NCBI RefSeq assembly: GCF_003399765.1
Contig: NZ_NFZV01000003.1
Coordinates: forward strand, 124,001 to 188,000
Origin: Alkalilimnicola ehrlichii
GTDB taxonomy: Bacteria > Pseudomonadota > Gammaproteobacteria > Nitrococcales > AK92
DNA length: 64,000 nucleotides
Reading direction: 5' to 3'
The translations under genes and the position numbers were made by a program. This document shows, one piece after another, positions 8,387 through 17,365 of the stretch; the stretch's first letter is position 1, and every line of letters begins with the position of its first letter. The notes below the pieces were generated by a model that was not told where the DNA came from, searched no databases, and saw only the letters and a list, made by a program, of their open reading frames with translations.

Positions 8387-9307
8387 CTATAAACGCGAGA
8401 ACAGCGACAGCTCGTGAATCCTTAAAAAGGTTTGCTGCGTCGCTTGTAGGGCTAGTTGATATTGTGAAAGATCAATCGAAGCCTCCGCATAGTCAAGGGA
8501 CGATAGCTCATTTTCGATACGTTGGTTAACTAACGAAACGTCCTCGTTGCTATGCTTGAGTAAGCTGATGCTGTTCTGCCGCCCGCCCAGCTCGGCAATA
8601 GAGCCGTTTAGGCTGTTGTGCGTCGTGGTAATCGTGTCCAGCACGGTTTTGATCTGATCGCTCACGTCCGGGTCGCGCGGGTTGAGAGCAGGATCTTCCA
8701 GCATGACAATCATATCGTGCAGATCGTTGAGAAGCTGCACGTCAGGCCCAAGCGCTTGCGAAATGGTGACGTTCTCCTCAATCTGCACGCCGTTGGCGAC
8801 CGCAACCTGGCGGTAGGCTTGGTTGGCGCCCATCGAATACGGCGGATCGGCGGTTTCGTCGAAAACGATCGCCGGCCGGTCGGTTTGCGTGCCGGAGAAT
8901 AAATAACGCCCTTCTTCGTCCCGTACGTTTGCGTAATCGAAGATGGCGTCGCTCAATATCCGGAGTTCGCCGGCGATGGAGCGCATATCGTCCGCGGAGT
9001 GAGCCCCGACGTTAGCCGCCCAAAGGGTGAGGTCCTGCACGCTGAGCACGGCGTCGGACATGGAGGATAAGTTCGTCTCTTGTGTCGACAGGCTGCCTGA
9101 GAGCTTCGACATGTTCGAGCGATACTGCTCAAGCGTGGCTTCCTCACGCTGAATACGCATTACCCGCAGACTGGAAATCGGGTCGTCGGAGGGCATCAGC
9201 ATCCGTTGGTTGGTCGCCATTTGTTGCAGCAGCCGTCCAAGCTCTGCCGAGCTTTGGCTCATGGAGCTTTGCATCATCGCGGTGATTTGAGGCGTCGTAA
9301 TCCGCAT
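8387..9307 (-). CDS. flgL: Flagellar hook-associated protein FlgL (HAP3)
   Basis: FlgL forms the second junction ring between hook and filament. The 306-residue protein has the flagellin-like N-terminus (RITTPQITAMMQSSMSQS, then QMATNQRMLMPSDDPISSLR, matching the family pattern G.ri..psDdP..a) and the C-terminal helix ending in QLALQATQQTFLRIHELSLF. Length is normal. It lies 36 bases after flgK and 9 bases before the LafW-like gene in the same orientation. A purine-rich ribosome binding site precedes the ATG. Confidence 0.92.
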   Translation of the reverse strand: MRITTPQITAMMQSSMSQSSAELGRLLQQMATNQRMLMPSDDPISSLRVMRIQREEATLEQYRSNMSKLSGSLSTQETNLSSMSDAVLSVQDLTLWAANVGAHSADDMRSIAGELRILSDAIFDYANVRDEEGRYLFSGTQTDRPAIVFDETADPPYSMGANQAYRQVAVANGVQIEENVTISQALGPDVQLLNDLHDMIVMLEDPALNPRDPDVSDQIKTVLDTITTTHNSLNGSIAELGGRQNSISLLKHSNEDVSLVNQRIENELSSLDYAEASIDLSQYQLALQATQQTFLRIHELSLFSRL

Positions 9308-9343
9308 AGCTTTCTCTCACGGCAGTAATCGGTTGCGGCCAAT

Positions 9344-10711
9344 TCAGAACATCGTCAGTAGTGAGGCGAACAACTCGTTCGAGGTCGAGATGACGCGCAT
9401 GTTCGCTTGATAAGCCTGGGTGTAGGTCATCAGATTGATGGCCTCTTCGTCCAAGTTAACGGCACTTACCTGGTCGCGCTGCGCCTGTGCCGAATTTTGC
9501 ACCGACTTTGCCGCTTCCAAGTCCGCTTGGTTTTGGCGGCTGGTGCTGGCGACGCGGCCGACGAGCCCGGCGTAGGCGTCGTTGACCGGCACATTGCTGC
9601 CGGCGACTTCGATCGTGGCGTGGCGAATCTCGATCAGCTGGCTCAGAATGTCGCTGTTACCGACTTCGTCCGGTTCGGAGGACAGCGCCAGCTCTTCGGG
9701 CCGCAACGGGTTGAGCGTTAACATGCCGGTGGTGCTAGCCGGGTTGTAGACGAACAGCTCTTGTCCAGCGTTGCCTTCTAAGTCGAAACCTTGCGTAATC
9801 GTGTCGTTGAACAGCTCGGCGATGGCGCCTGCCATATCGTGCAGCTCGTCCTGCGCCGGCCGTAAGGAGCCGTACTCGACATCGTAAAGCGCACCAAGGC
9901 TGCCGCCGAGACGCTGTTGATTGAGCGCAAAATCGGTACCGGCAAAGCTCAGAACCAATTGCTGCTCGCCAGCGCCGGTTTGCACGACTTCGATTTCCGA
10001 TGCCCGTCGTCCGCTGACTAACGGTTGCCCATTGGCCAACGCAACGTCGATAGCGCCATCGGCACGTTCCAAGGGGCGGATATCGACCAGCTCGCTGAGG
10101 TCCTTAATCAACGCGTCCCGGTGGTCGCGCAGCGAGGCGGTGTCGCGACCGCTCGCTTCAAGCTGAATGATGCGGTCGTTGAGTTCGGCAATATTGTTGG
10201 AAATACCGTTGATCTCGTTGACCATGCTTTGCCGCTGGCCGTGTACGGCATTGATTTGCGATTGGATATTGCCGTTGAGCCCGTTGAAGCGTTGTGTCAG
10301 CTCTTCTGCGTCGTTGAGGATTTGCTGACGCAGCGCGATAGAGTCGGGAGCAGTCGTTGCTTCGCTCAGCGCGGCGAAAAGATTGTCTAACCCGATGCTG
10401 ATACTGGAGCCGTCGCTGTCGACCAGGCTTTCCAGCGCCGTCAAATAGGTTTGTCTCGTTTCGTGGTACTTCGCGTCGGTGGTGGCACGCCACAACTGCT
10501 GGTTATTAAAGTCGTTGACGATCCGGCGAATACCGGTGACTTCCACACCGCCGCCGCCGCTTAACCGCCCGTGCCCGGCGACGGAATGCGTATCGAGCGC
10601 AAGCCGGTTAAAACCGGGCGTGTTGACGTTCGCAATGTTCTGTCCGGCTACGGTCAGTGCCGTATGCGCCGCTTGTAGGCCGGAGTAACCAATTTGGCTG
10701 AGAACGGTCAC
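9344..10711 (-). CDS. flgK: Flagellar hook-associated protein FlgK (HAP1)
   Basis: FlgK forms the first hook-filament junction zone. The 455-residue protein starts with the axial-family rod signature SQIGYSGLQAAHTALTVAGQNIANVNTPGFNR (D0 domain; only part quoted as motif QNIANVNTPGF) and ends with NLDEEAINLMTYTQAYQANM followed by a short helix, the typical FlgK C-terminus. It is shorter than the ~550 residues of enteric FlgK, lacking part of the variable surface domain. The start codon is GTG. It starts 2 bases after flgJ in the same operon. Confidence 0.93.
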   Translation of the reverse strand: MTVLSQIGYSGLQAAHTALTVAGQNIANVNTPGFNRLALDTHSVAGHGRLSGGGGVEVTGIRRIVNDFNNQQLWRATTDAKYHETRQTYLTALESLVDSDGSSISIGLDNLFAALSEATTAPDSIALRQQILNDAEELTQRFNGLNGNIQSQINAVHGQRQSMVNEINGISNNIAELNDRIIQLEASGRDTASLRDHRDALIKDLSELVDIRPLERADGAIDVALANGQPLVSGRRASEIEVVQTGAGEQQLVLSFAGTDFALNQQRLGGSLGALYDVEYGSLRPAQDELHDMAGAIAELFNDTITQGFDLEGNAGQELFVYNPASTTGMLTLNPLRPEELALSSEPDEVGNSDILSQLIEIRHATIEVAGSNVPVNDAYAGLVGRVASTSRQNQADLEAAKSVQNSAQAQRDQVSAVNLDEEAINLMTYTQAYQANMRVISTSNELFASLLTMF

Positions 10712-10713
10712 GA

Positions 10714-11196
10714 TTAGCTATCCTTCGGTTCGATCCGGATCGGCTGTGCAAAGGCGGCCGACGGATGGGTCGTCACTGCTGAGTGCTTCTTATCTTGTAA
10801 AGCGACCGCATCGGCACCGGAATTAAATTCATTATTCGGTTGCTGCTTGCTCTCGCTCAGCGGGTTGTTATTTATGGCTTGCTCTGCCGCTTCCAGACGC
10901 CCGCCAAGCTGATCGACCAGCATTTGGGCAATGCCGAGTTGTCGCTGCGAGGCGAGCGATTCGGCCAGCACCTGGTCGTGCATCTCGTAGAAGGCATCCA
11001 TCTCCCGACGGCGCATCGAATCGTCCGAAGCCAGTGCTTCGCCGGCCTTGCGCATCTGCTTAAGGATTTGCTGTAGAAACAAGGCCTCGAACTGCTCCGA
11101 GACGGCCTCAAGCTGTTCGCGGGGCGAGTTCTTGTCGTTGCCTGTCTCGTTGTTGGCCAGCCTGCTGGGCGGCTGCGAAAGAAAAACTATGCTCAT
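10714..11196 (-). CDS. flgJ: Rod-binding protein FlgJ, N-terminal domain only
   Basis: This 160-residue protein has the FlgJ rod-binding (rod cap) domain, with EQFEALFLQQILKQMRKAGE at about residues 35-54 and MDAFYEMHDQVLAESLAS following. The C-terminal beta-N-acetylglucosaminidase domain of enteric FlgJ (about 150 residues) is absent, replaced by a short low-complexity tail. Rod passage through peptidoglycan would therefore need a separate hydrolase. The short form is usual in lateral flagellar and many other systems. The gene lies between flgI and flgK with 2-8 base gaps. Confidence 0.88.
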   Translation of the reverse strand: MSIVFLSQPPSRLANNETGNDKNSPREQLEAVSEQFEALFLQQILKQMRKAGEALASDDSMRRREMDAFYEMHDQVLAESLASQRQLGIAQMLVDQLGGRLEAAEQAINNNPLSESKQQPNNEFNSGADAVALQDKKHSAVTTHPSAAFAQPIRIEPKDS

Positions 11197-11204
11197 GATG
11201 GGAC

Positions 11205-12302
11205 CTACATCACTATCAGTTCGGCTTCCAGAGCGCCGGCGCGCTCCAAGGCCTGCAAAATACTCATTACGTCGTCGGGGGTGGCGCCCAAGCTATTAAT
11301 GGTGTTAACAATGTGTTCCAAACTCGCGCCCGCCGGCCATTGGAACATGCCGCCCCTTTGTTGCTCCACGGTGATGTCCGTGCGTGGCGTGACCACGGTC
11401 TCCCCGGCTGAGAGCGCCCCCGGCTGGCTCACCTCGAAATCTTCGCTGATGGTAACGCTGAGATTGCCGTGAGCGACGGCGGCGGCGCCGACCTGAACCG
11501 TATCGTTGATCACAACCGTGCCGGTACGACTGTTAAACACCACCCGCGGCCGGACCCGACCGACATCGACTTCCAGCTCCTCCAGCATGGCCATGAACTG
11601 AATACGCTGATTGTTATCGGCCGGCGCATTAACCGACACCCGCGTCGAGTTCAGCGCTGTGGCCGTGCCGTCGCCGAAGGTGTTGTCGATCGCATCGATG
11701 ATGCGGCTCATGGTTTGAAAGCTTGGGCTCCGCAGGCCGAGAATGACTTCCGGACGCTCGGCGAAGTCGGTCGGTATTTCGCGCTCGATGGTGGCGCCAT
11801 TAGGGACGGTGCCTGTGTTCTGGGCATTAATGGCGACCCGAGAGCCGCTACGTCCTTCTGCTTGCACGCCGCTGACCAAGACGTTGCCTTGAGCAAGCGC
11901 ATAAATTTCGCCGTCGGCCCCGTATAAGGCTGCCATTAACAATTGTCCGCCGCGTAGGCTGCGGGCATCGCCGATGGAGGAGACCGTAACATCCATGGTT
12001 TGGCCTGGCCCGTAGGACGGCGGCACGGTCGCTGTGATGCTTACCGCGGCGGCGTTGCGCAGATTCGGATTGGTGTTCTGCGGCAGGTTGACCCCGAACT
12101 GGTTGAGCATATTCTCAACCGATTGGCCGGTGAAGCGTACCTGACTACGATCGCCCGTGCCGTCCAGGCCGACGACGAGCCCGTAACCGACCAGCTGATT
12201 GCCACGGATGCCCTCGACGTCGACCAAATCCATGAGCAGTGCTGCGTGTACTGGTGCGGCGAGGCCGACGAAGGCGGCGATTGCGAATACCCAACGGCGC
12301 AT
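11205..12302 (-). CDS. flgI: Flagellar P-ring protein FlgI
   Basis: FlgI builds the periplasmic P-ring around the rod. The 365-residue protein begins with a signal peptide (cleavage after VHA near residue 20), followed by the highly conserved LMDLVDVEGIRGNQLVGYG and VVGLDGTGDRSQVRFTGQS blocks. The C-terminus carries the family end IVNTINSLGATPDDVMSILQ. Length and start are normal. It is in the flg operon, 9 bases after flgH. Confidence 0.95.
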   Translation of the reverse strand: MRRWVFAIAAFVGLAAPVHAALLMDLVDVEGIRGNQLVGYGLVVGLDGTGDRSQVRFTGQSVENMLNQFGVNLPQNTNPNLRNAAAVSITATVPPSYGPGQTMDVTVSSIGDARSLRGGQLLMAALYGADGEIYALAQGNVLVSGVQAEGRSGSRVAINAQNTGTVPNGATIEREIPTDFAERPEVILGLRSPSFQTMSRIIDAIDNTFGDGTATALNSTRVSVNAPADNNQRIQFMAMLEELEVDVGRVRPRVVFNSRTGTVVINDTVQVGAAAVAHGNLSVTISEDFEVSQPGALSAGETVVTPRTDITVEQQRGGMFQWPAGASLEHIVNTINSLGATPDDVMSILQALERAGALEAELIVM

Positions 12303-12311
12303 AAAGCCCCC

Positions 12312-12974
12312 CTAGAACGGGAATATCGGATGGTTGAACAAGCGCGTCAGCCAGCCCGGCCGATTGCTGTCGCTGAGTGCGCCGCGCCCGGCGTAGGAGA
12401 TCTGGGCGTTGGCGATGTTCTGCGATAGCACTTGGTTGTAGCGGTTAACGTCCTCTAGCCGTACCAGCCCCGACAGGCGGATGAATTCGTCGCCTTGATT
12501 GAGGCGCAGCCATTTTTCCCCCTTCACGACCAGTACCCCGTTTGGGAGTACCTCGTGAACGGTGACCGCAATCGAGCCTCGCAGGGCATTTGCCTGTTTG
12601 CTGCTGGCGTTGCCGTCGAAACTGCGATCGGCCGAAAAAGAGGTTTCCGCGCGCGAATAATCGCGCCCGAACACACGCGGCACACCTACCCCTACATCCG
12701 ACGAGCGGCCGATGCTGGTGCCGGCACTTTTGCTCGACTGGGTCGATTCGTCCAGTACGACGGTTAGCACGTCGCCAACTCGTAAGGCACGGCGATCCTG
12801 GGTTAGTAGCCCCCCGTATCCGGCGCGGAAAACACCGCCGCTGCTGGTCGGCGGCGGGGTGTAATCCAGCTCCGGCGGCGAATAGCTCACTTCTTCAGTG
12901 GGGTCCAGCCGGGGTATCGATTGGCACCCGGCTAGAACCACCCCTAAGATAACGACGAGATACGTGTGCCGCAT
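12312..12974 (-). CDS. flgH: Flagellar L-ring lipoprotein FlgH
   Basis: FlgH forms the outer-membrane L-ring. The 220-residue protein has a lipobox (VVLAGC, Cys at about residue 16), then a low-complexity Pro/Ser linker and the conserved FlgH core: LLTQDRRALRVGDVLTVVLD, and LPNGVLVVKGEKWLRLNQGDEFIRLSGLVR (core motif GEKWLRLNQGDEFI), ending with ISYAGRGALSDSNRPGWL. Length is normal. Position between flgG and flgI is canonical. Confidence 0.95.
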   Translation of the reverse strand: MRHTYLVVILGVVLAGCQSIPRLDPTEEVSYSPPELDYTPPPTSSGGVFRAGYGGLLTQDRRALRVGDVLTVVLDESTQSSKSAGTSIGRSSDVGVGVPRVFGRDYSRAETSFSADRSFDGNASSKQANALRGSIAVTVHEVLPNGVLVVKGEKWLRLNQGDEFIRLSGLVRLEDVNRYNQVLSQNIANAQISYAGRGALSDSNRPGWLTRLFNHPIFPF

Positions 12975-12982
12975 AGCTAGCC

Positions 12983-13768
12983 TCAGACAGACTGGTTGAG
13001 GAACTGCTGCATACCCGATGCGGCATCCAGCATGCGGGTGCTCGCTTCATAGGCACGTTGAATGGCAATCATCGACACCATCGACTCGACGACTTGCACA
13101 TTCGAGCCTTCCAATGCGCCTTGACGGATCTGGCCCAGGCCATCGAGGCCGGGAACACCTTCGTTCGGTATCCCGCTGGCTTCGGTTTCGCGATAAAGGT
13201 TACCGCCTAGCGCTTCGAGGCCTGTTGGGTTGGTGAAGTTTACTAAGGTGATTTGTCCTAACTCGATCGGTACGTTATCGCCCGGCAAGGTCGCGCTGAC
13301 GGTGCCGTCGCTACCCACGGTGAAGCCTGTGCTGCCTTCCGGCACTTCGATCATAGGCACAAGCGGCAGGCCTTGGACATTGACCATCAAGCCTTCGTTG
13401 TTGAGCTGAAACTGCCCGTTTTCGGTGTAGTAAACCTCACCGTCCGGACCTTCGACCTGGAAGAAACCGCGGCCCATAATGGCCAAATCCATCGGTTGCC
13501 CCGTGGTTTGGATATCGCCTTGGGTAAAGACCTTTTGCGTCCCGGCCACGCGGACGCCGCTGCCGAGCTGAATGCCGGACGGTACGGTATTGAGCTGATC
13601 GGCCTGCGCTCCCGGAGCCCGTTCGATCTTGTAGAACAGATCCTCGAAAACGGCCCGGTCGCGTTTGAAGCCGTTGGTGTTCACGTTGGCCAAGTTGTTG
13701 GCCACGGTCGACATGGCTTTCTCTTGTGCCGCTAATCCGGTTTTGCTGATCCAAAGGGCCGACTGCAT
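12983..13768 (-). CDS. flgG: Distal rod protein FlgG
   Basis: FlgG forms the distal rod. The 261-residue protein has the axial N-terminal signature (VANNLANVNTNGFKRDRAVF) and the C-terminal SNVQVVESMVSMIAIQRAYE pattern, both diagnostic of FlgG. The central domain includes GRGFFQVEGPDGEVYYTENG. Length matches the 260-residue norm. It lies after flgF across a 70-base gap that contains a strong hairpin. Confidence 0.95.
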   Translation of the reverse strand: MQSALWISKTGLAAQEKAMSTVANNLANVNTNGFKRDRAVFEDLFYKIERAPGAQADQLNTVPSGIQLGSGVRVAGTQKVFTQGDIQTTGQPMDLAIMGRGFFQVEGPDGEVYYTENGQFQLNNEGLMVNVQGLPLVPMIEVPEGSTGFTVGSDGTVSATLPGDNVPIELGQITLVNFTNPTGLEALGGNLYRETEASGIPNEGVPGLDGLGQIRQGALEGSNVQVVESMVSMIAIQRAYEASTRMLDAASGMQQFLNQSV

Positions 13769-13802
13769 GCTTCTCTCCTACGGAAATACTTATTTATGCG
13801 GT

Positions 13803-13824
13803 GGCGCCTCCTCGGGGAGGCGCC
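13803..13824 (-). other. Strong hairpin between flgF and flgG
   Basis: A perfect 9-bp stem (GGCGCCTCC / GGAGGCGCC) with a 4-base loop lies in the 70-base flgF-flgG gap. No T-run follows on the minus strand, so it is unlikely to be a strong terminator; it may set relative expression or protect the 3' or 5' mRNA segment. Confidence 0.6.
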
Positions 13825-13838
13825 TTATTGCGCGCGTG

Positions 13839-14564
13839 TTAGCCGCGCAATAGCTGATTACCGGTTTCGGCGATGTCCGAAGCGGCCCGCATCATCTTTA
13901 CTTGTGTTTCGAACAGGCGGTTTAGGCTCATGGTGGCGGTAAGCGACTCCATGGGAGAGACATTGCTCGACTCCAGGAAGCCGCTGGTAATCCGCACCTC
14001 GTCGCTTGCCATCGCAGGTACGCCGGTGGCGGTTACCAGTAAGCCGGAGGCGTTTTTCGCAAACCCGCCTTCCGGTGCGTCCACCAAGCGCAGCCGGTCG
14101 ACTTCCAGCCACTGCCCGTCGTCAGGCGTGCGTACGGAGACGATGCCGTCCGGGCTGATCTCAACCTGAGTATGTTCGGGCAGGAACAGCGGGCCGCCCT
14201 CGCCGAGCACCGGCCGCCCGAGAATGGTCACCGCACCGTCGTCGTGCAGCTGCATGCTGCCGTAACGGGTGTAAGCCTCGCCGCCGTTGTCTTCCAGGGC
14301 GATATACCCGTTGCCTTTAACGGCAAAGTCCATATCGCGGCCGGTCGGCATCATGCTGCCCGGCGTGAGGTCCACGCCGTTGTTTTTGACCAGTGTTTGG
14401 TGCCGGCTGTCGTAGCCGTAGCCTCGTACGGTCGAGGCCTCGGCACGTTCCAAATCCGCCCGAAAGCCGGGCGTATTAGCGTTGGCCAAGTTGTTCGCGT
14501 GCACCTCCAACGACAGCATCGAGCGGTTGGCGGCGGTCATTGCGGTATAACCGAGACGGTCCAT
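13839..14564 (-). CDS. flgF: Proximal rod protein FlgF
   Basis: FlgF is a proximal rod subunit. The 241-residue protein has the axial signature NLANANTPGFRADLERAEAS near residue 28 and a C-terminus with SSNVSPMESLTATMSLNRLF, typical for FlgF. The middle contains DFAVKGNGYIALEDNGGEAY. Length is normal. It starts 10 bases after flgE in the flg operon. Confidence 0.94.
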   Translation of the reverse strand: MDRLGYTAMTAANRSMLSLEVHANNLANANTPGFRADLERAEASTVRGYGYDSRHQTLVKNNGVDLTPGSMMPTGRDMDFAVKGNGYIALEDNGGEAYTRYGSMQLHDDGAVTILGRPVLGEGGPLFLPEHTQVEISPDGIVSVRTPDDGQWLEVDRLRLVDAPEGGFAKNASGLLVTATGVPAMASDEVRITSGFLESSNVSPMESLTATMSLNRLFETQVKMMRAASDIAETGNQLLRG

Positions 14565-14574
14565 GCTTTACCTC

Positions 14575-15762
14575 TTAGAGCGCGCTGAACAGAATCTGTG
14601 TCAGTTCGTTCTGGGTGGAGATAACCCGGCTGTTGGCCTGGTAATTACGTTGACCTTCCATAAGGCCCACCAACTGCTGGGTTAGGTCCACGTTGGAGCT
14701 TTCCAGCATGCCGGAGTTAATGCCGCCGTATTGGCCGGTTCCAGGCGTGCCGAGCAATGCGGTGCCCGACTCGGCCGTTTCTCTCCAGGCCGTACCGCTA
14801 ATGTTGCGCAGCCCTTCGGGGTTGGCGAAGTTCGCCAGAATGACCTGGCCTTGCAGCAGGCGTTCGCCGTTACTGAAGGTGGCGAAAACCTGCCCGTCTT
14901 CGGCGATCTCAAGGCCGGTGCGTTCCCCCGGCGGGTGGCCGTCGGCACGGTTGGTGGTAACGACGAACGGCGAGCCGGTTTGGGTGGAACCGGTGTAGTT
15001 AAGGTCGATATCCAACGCGTTGGCACCGGCGCCCGGCGCGTAGTTGATGTTCGAGCCTGCACCAGCCACTAAATTACCAAAGCCGTCGAACTCAACGTCG
15101 TGAGTGCCGAGCGCGGTACCGTCGATGAAATAGTGAACTTGCCATTCGTTATTAGCATCGTCGGTTTTGACAAAATACTGCGTCAGCGCGTGGGCGCGGC
15201 CGAGGGAGTCGTAGACTTCGGTGGTGTAGGTCGAGTTGTAGCTTTCGGCATTGTCCGGGTCGAAAGCGACCGCCGGGATCTCGTCGTCGGCATTGAGGTT
15301 CATGACAAAGTCTACCGACTCGGTAGCTTCCGCTGGCAGGTTGCCGGTTTGTAGGCGCAGGTCGCCGACCGCACCGGTCATCAGGTCGCCGTTGGCGTTA
15401 ACCGGGTAACCCTGCAACCGGTGGCCGTGGTTGTTAATAATGTAGTCGTCGCGGTTGGTGTTGAATACGCCGGCGCGGGTATAGGTCACGTCGCCATTGG
15501 CAGCGCGCGTGACGAAGAAGCCGCCGCCGGAGATGGCCAGATCCAGGTCGCGGCCGGTCGGATTCAGCGGTCCGCCCAGGCTGATGCTCTGCGTGATGCC
15601 GGCGACTTCCACACCCATCGGCTGGCTGTCGGCGTAAACGCTGGCAAAGTCGGTGCGGGAGGATTTGAAGCCGACCGTGCCGGTGTTGGCGACGTTCTGA
15701 CTGATGGTATTCAGCTGCGAGTTGATGGCATTCAACCCCGTCAGGGAGATATCAAAACTCAT
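14575..15762 (-). CDS. flgE: Flagellar hook protein FlgE
   Basis: FlgE polymerises into the hook. The 395-residue protein begins SFDISLTGLNAINSQLNTIS and continues with QNVANTGTVGFKSSRTDFAS, the FlgE form of the axial signature, and ends with LESSNVDLTQQLVGLMEGQR plus an amphipathic helix. Length fits small FlgE proteins. The middle (residues ~150-300) is the variable surface domain with acidic composition (many Asp), which would suit a saline habitat, though that is inference. It sits between flgD and flgF. Confidence 0.94.
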   Translation of the reverse strand: MSFDISLTGLNAINSQLNTISQNVANTGTVGFKSSRTDFASVYADSQPMGVEVAGITQSISLGGPLNPTGRDLDLAISGGGFFVTRAANGDVTYTRAGVFNTNRDDYIINNHGHRLQGYPVNANGDLMTGAVGDLRLQTGNLPAEATESVDFVMNLNADDEIPAVAFDPDNAESYNSTYTTEVYDSLGRAHALTQYFVKTDDANNEWQVHYFIDGTALGTHDVEFDGFGNLVAGAGSNINYAPGAGANALDIDLNYTGSTQTGSPFVVTTNRADGHPPGERTGLEIAEDGQVFATFSNGERLLQGQVILANFANPEGLRNISGTAWRETAESGTALLGTPGTGQYGGINSGMLESSNVDLTQQLVGLMEGQRNYQANSRVISTQNELTQILFSAL

Positions 15763-15807
15763 GGGTTCAACCTCTTTATTAATAGGCTTTTATAGAGGAG
15801 TTCCGGT

Positions 15808-16482
15808 TTAAGCCCCGGCCCCCTGACTAAATTCGATTACCTTATAGAACGGCACCTGGCCCAGACCCGCGACATCCAGCAGCGGACCGTCCGGCGTTAC
15901 CCGTACGTTGGTTACCGTTCCGGTAAGCTCAACAAGCGGCCGCTCGCCGCTGTCGGCTTCGACTTTCACCGAGTAGCTTCCGGGCGCTAATCCCAGCGCC
16001 TCGGGGTCGAGTTCAAAGCGCACCATGCCGGAAGACTGCGCCCCCAGCTCGACCGTCGTCTTCCGGCCGTTAACGTCCGTTAGCTCCAGGGTCGTACGGC
16101 CGGAGGGATGTTGCAGCTCGATCTGGCCGTTCATCGGTTTATCGCCGATCTGTAGACGCTCGGTGGCGACCGTGACGTCATCGCCGACCAGTTTCGCGGC
16201 CTGGAGCATTTGCAGGTTGTCCAGCAAAACGAGATTGTTCTTCGTCATGCTGACCATGTTCTCCATGCTCTGCACTTGCGACATGGTCGAGAACTGATTC
16301 AGAAACTCGCTGCTGTCCAAGGGGTTGGTGGGATCCTGATTCTGGATCTGTGCGACCAACAGGGTGATGAAGGTATTTTCCAGATTGCGGAACTCGCCGA
16401 TGTTGACCGCACCCATCGGGTTGTTTTCGCTTCCTGTACCGGCCATTCCGTTTGCCGAACCATTATTAGTAACCGCTACCAT
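15808..16482 (-). CDS. flgD: Hook assembly scaffold protein FlgD
   Basis: FlgD caps the growing hook. The 224-residue protein has the conserved FlgD N-terminal block FITLLVAQIQNQDPTNPLDS at about residues 36-55, followed by FLNQFSTMSQVQSMENM, and then the FLN/tudor-like C-terminal hook-cap domain with APGSYSVKVEA. Length is normal. The start shares a base with the flgC stop (TAATG), so translation is coupled. Confidence 0.94.
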   Translation of the reverse strand: MVAVTNNGSANGMAGTGSENNPMGAVNIGEFRNLENTFITLLVAQIQNQDPTNPLDSSEFLNQFSTMSQVQSMENMVSMTKNNLVLLDNLQMLQAAKLVGDDVTVATERLQIGDKPMNGQIELQHPSGRTTLELTDVNGRKTTVELGAQSSGMVRFELDPEALGLAPGSYSVKVEADSGERPLVELTGTVTNVRVTPDGPLLDVAGLGQVPFYKVIEFSQGAGA

Positions 16483-16910
16483 TAGACTTCTCCGAGCCGG
16501 AGCAGGCTCATTTGCATGCTCATGACACGATTAAGCACTTCGACATTTGTTTCGAAGCTGCGCGTTGCCGACATCATGTCGGTGGTTTCTTCAATGACGT
16601 TCACGTCCGGGTAGTGCACGTAGCCGTCGGCATCCGCTAGCGGGTTGCCGGGCTCGTAGCGTCGCTGCGCCTCGCGTCCGGAGGCGATGACATCGAGCAC
16701 CTGGACACGTGCGCCACTGGCATTGACGCCCCGAAACAGGCTGTCGTTATCGTAAATAGCGGCGAATACCGGCTTACGTGCCTGGTAGGCGGTCTCCGCG
16801 CTGGGTGCCGCCGAATCGGCGTTGGCCAGGTTGCTGGCTACGGTGTTAAGACGCACCATCTGCGCGTTCATGGCCGAGCCGGCGATCTTGTAAATGGAGT
16901 CGAACGACAT
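16482..16910 (-). CDS. flgC: Proximal rod protein FlgC
   Basis: FlgC is a 142-residue proximal rod subunit. The axial signature appears as LNTVASNLANADSAAPSAE, and the family's DPVNVVEEMTDM-like block as PDVNVIEETTDMMSATRSFE, followed by a C-terminal helix. Length is normal. It starts 4 bases after flgB and overlaps flgD. Confidence 0.94.
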   Translation of the reverse strand: MSFDSIYKIAGSAMNAQMVRLNTVASNLANADSAAPSAETAYQARKPVFAAIYDNDSLFRGVNASGARVQVLDVIASGREAQRRYEPGNPLADADGYVHYPDVNVIEETTDMMSATRSFETNVEVLNRVMSMQMSLLRLGEV

Positions 16911-16914
16911 GGCG

Positions 16915-17277
16915 TTAACGTCCCTCGATGGCCTGCTTCAGGCCGCGAATCGAATTGCTAAGAAAGGTCAGGCTGGTTTGAAAGCTCGTAGCGTTGCGGG
17001 AGAATTCCGCTTGCTCGACACTCAGCTCTACCGTGTTGCCGTCTTGCGAAGCCTGGTGAGGTATACGGAACATCAGCCGGGGGTCTTGGCCGAGGAGCCC
17101 GAACTGTTGCTCGGCACGTTCGACGCGACGCATCTCCGCCGCAAAGTCGATGTCCCTGGCTTGAAAGCCGGGGGTTTCCTCGTTGGCCAGATTGGCCGCT
17201 AGGATTTCGCTACGTTTCGTGCGCAACTCCAAAGCGCGCACATGAACGTCTAGGGCGTCATCGATCCGTATACTCAT
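16915..17277 (-). CDS. flgB: Proximal rod protein FlgB
   Basis: FlgB is the most proximal rod subunit. From the ATG at 17277 the protein has 120 residues with the axial signature EILAANLANEETPGFQARDI at about residue 22 and C-terminal ATSFQTSLTFLSNSIRGLKQ. I chose this ATG because a good ribosome site (GGAAGGG) lies 7 bases upstream; an in-frame upstream ATG at 17343 would overlap the presumed promoter and adds a non-conserved leader. It is the first gene of the long minus-strand flg operon. Confidence 0.93.
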   Translation of the reverse strand: MSIRIDDALDVHVRALELRTKRSEILAANLANEETPGFQARDIDFAAEMRRVERAEQQFGLLGQDPRLMFRIPHQASQDGNTVELSVEQAEFSRNATSFQTSLTFLSNSIRGLKQAIEGR

Positions 17278-17338
17278 TAGTAGTACCCTTCCAACAACGA
17301 CGGCTCGCAAGAATGCGTATGGAACCACATTCGCGTAA

Positions 17339-17355
17339 TGCACAACTCATGCCGA
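17339..17355 (-). promoter_or_regulatory. Candidate sigma-54 promoter for flgB operon
   Basis: On the minus strand the site reads CGGCATGAGTTGTGCA. It has the invariant GG and GC spaced by exactly 10 bases, plus the CA after GG and the G and T positions of the consensus TGGCACG-N4-TTGCW. Transcription would begin about 50 bases upstream of the flgB ATG. Three consensus positions differ, so this is a candidate only. Confidence 0.45.
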
Positions 17356-17365
17356 CTTTGCTCGG

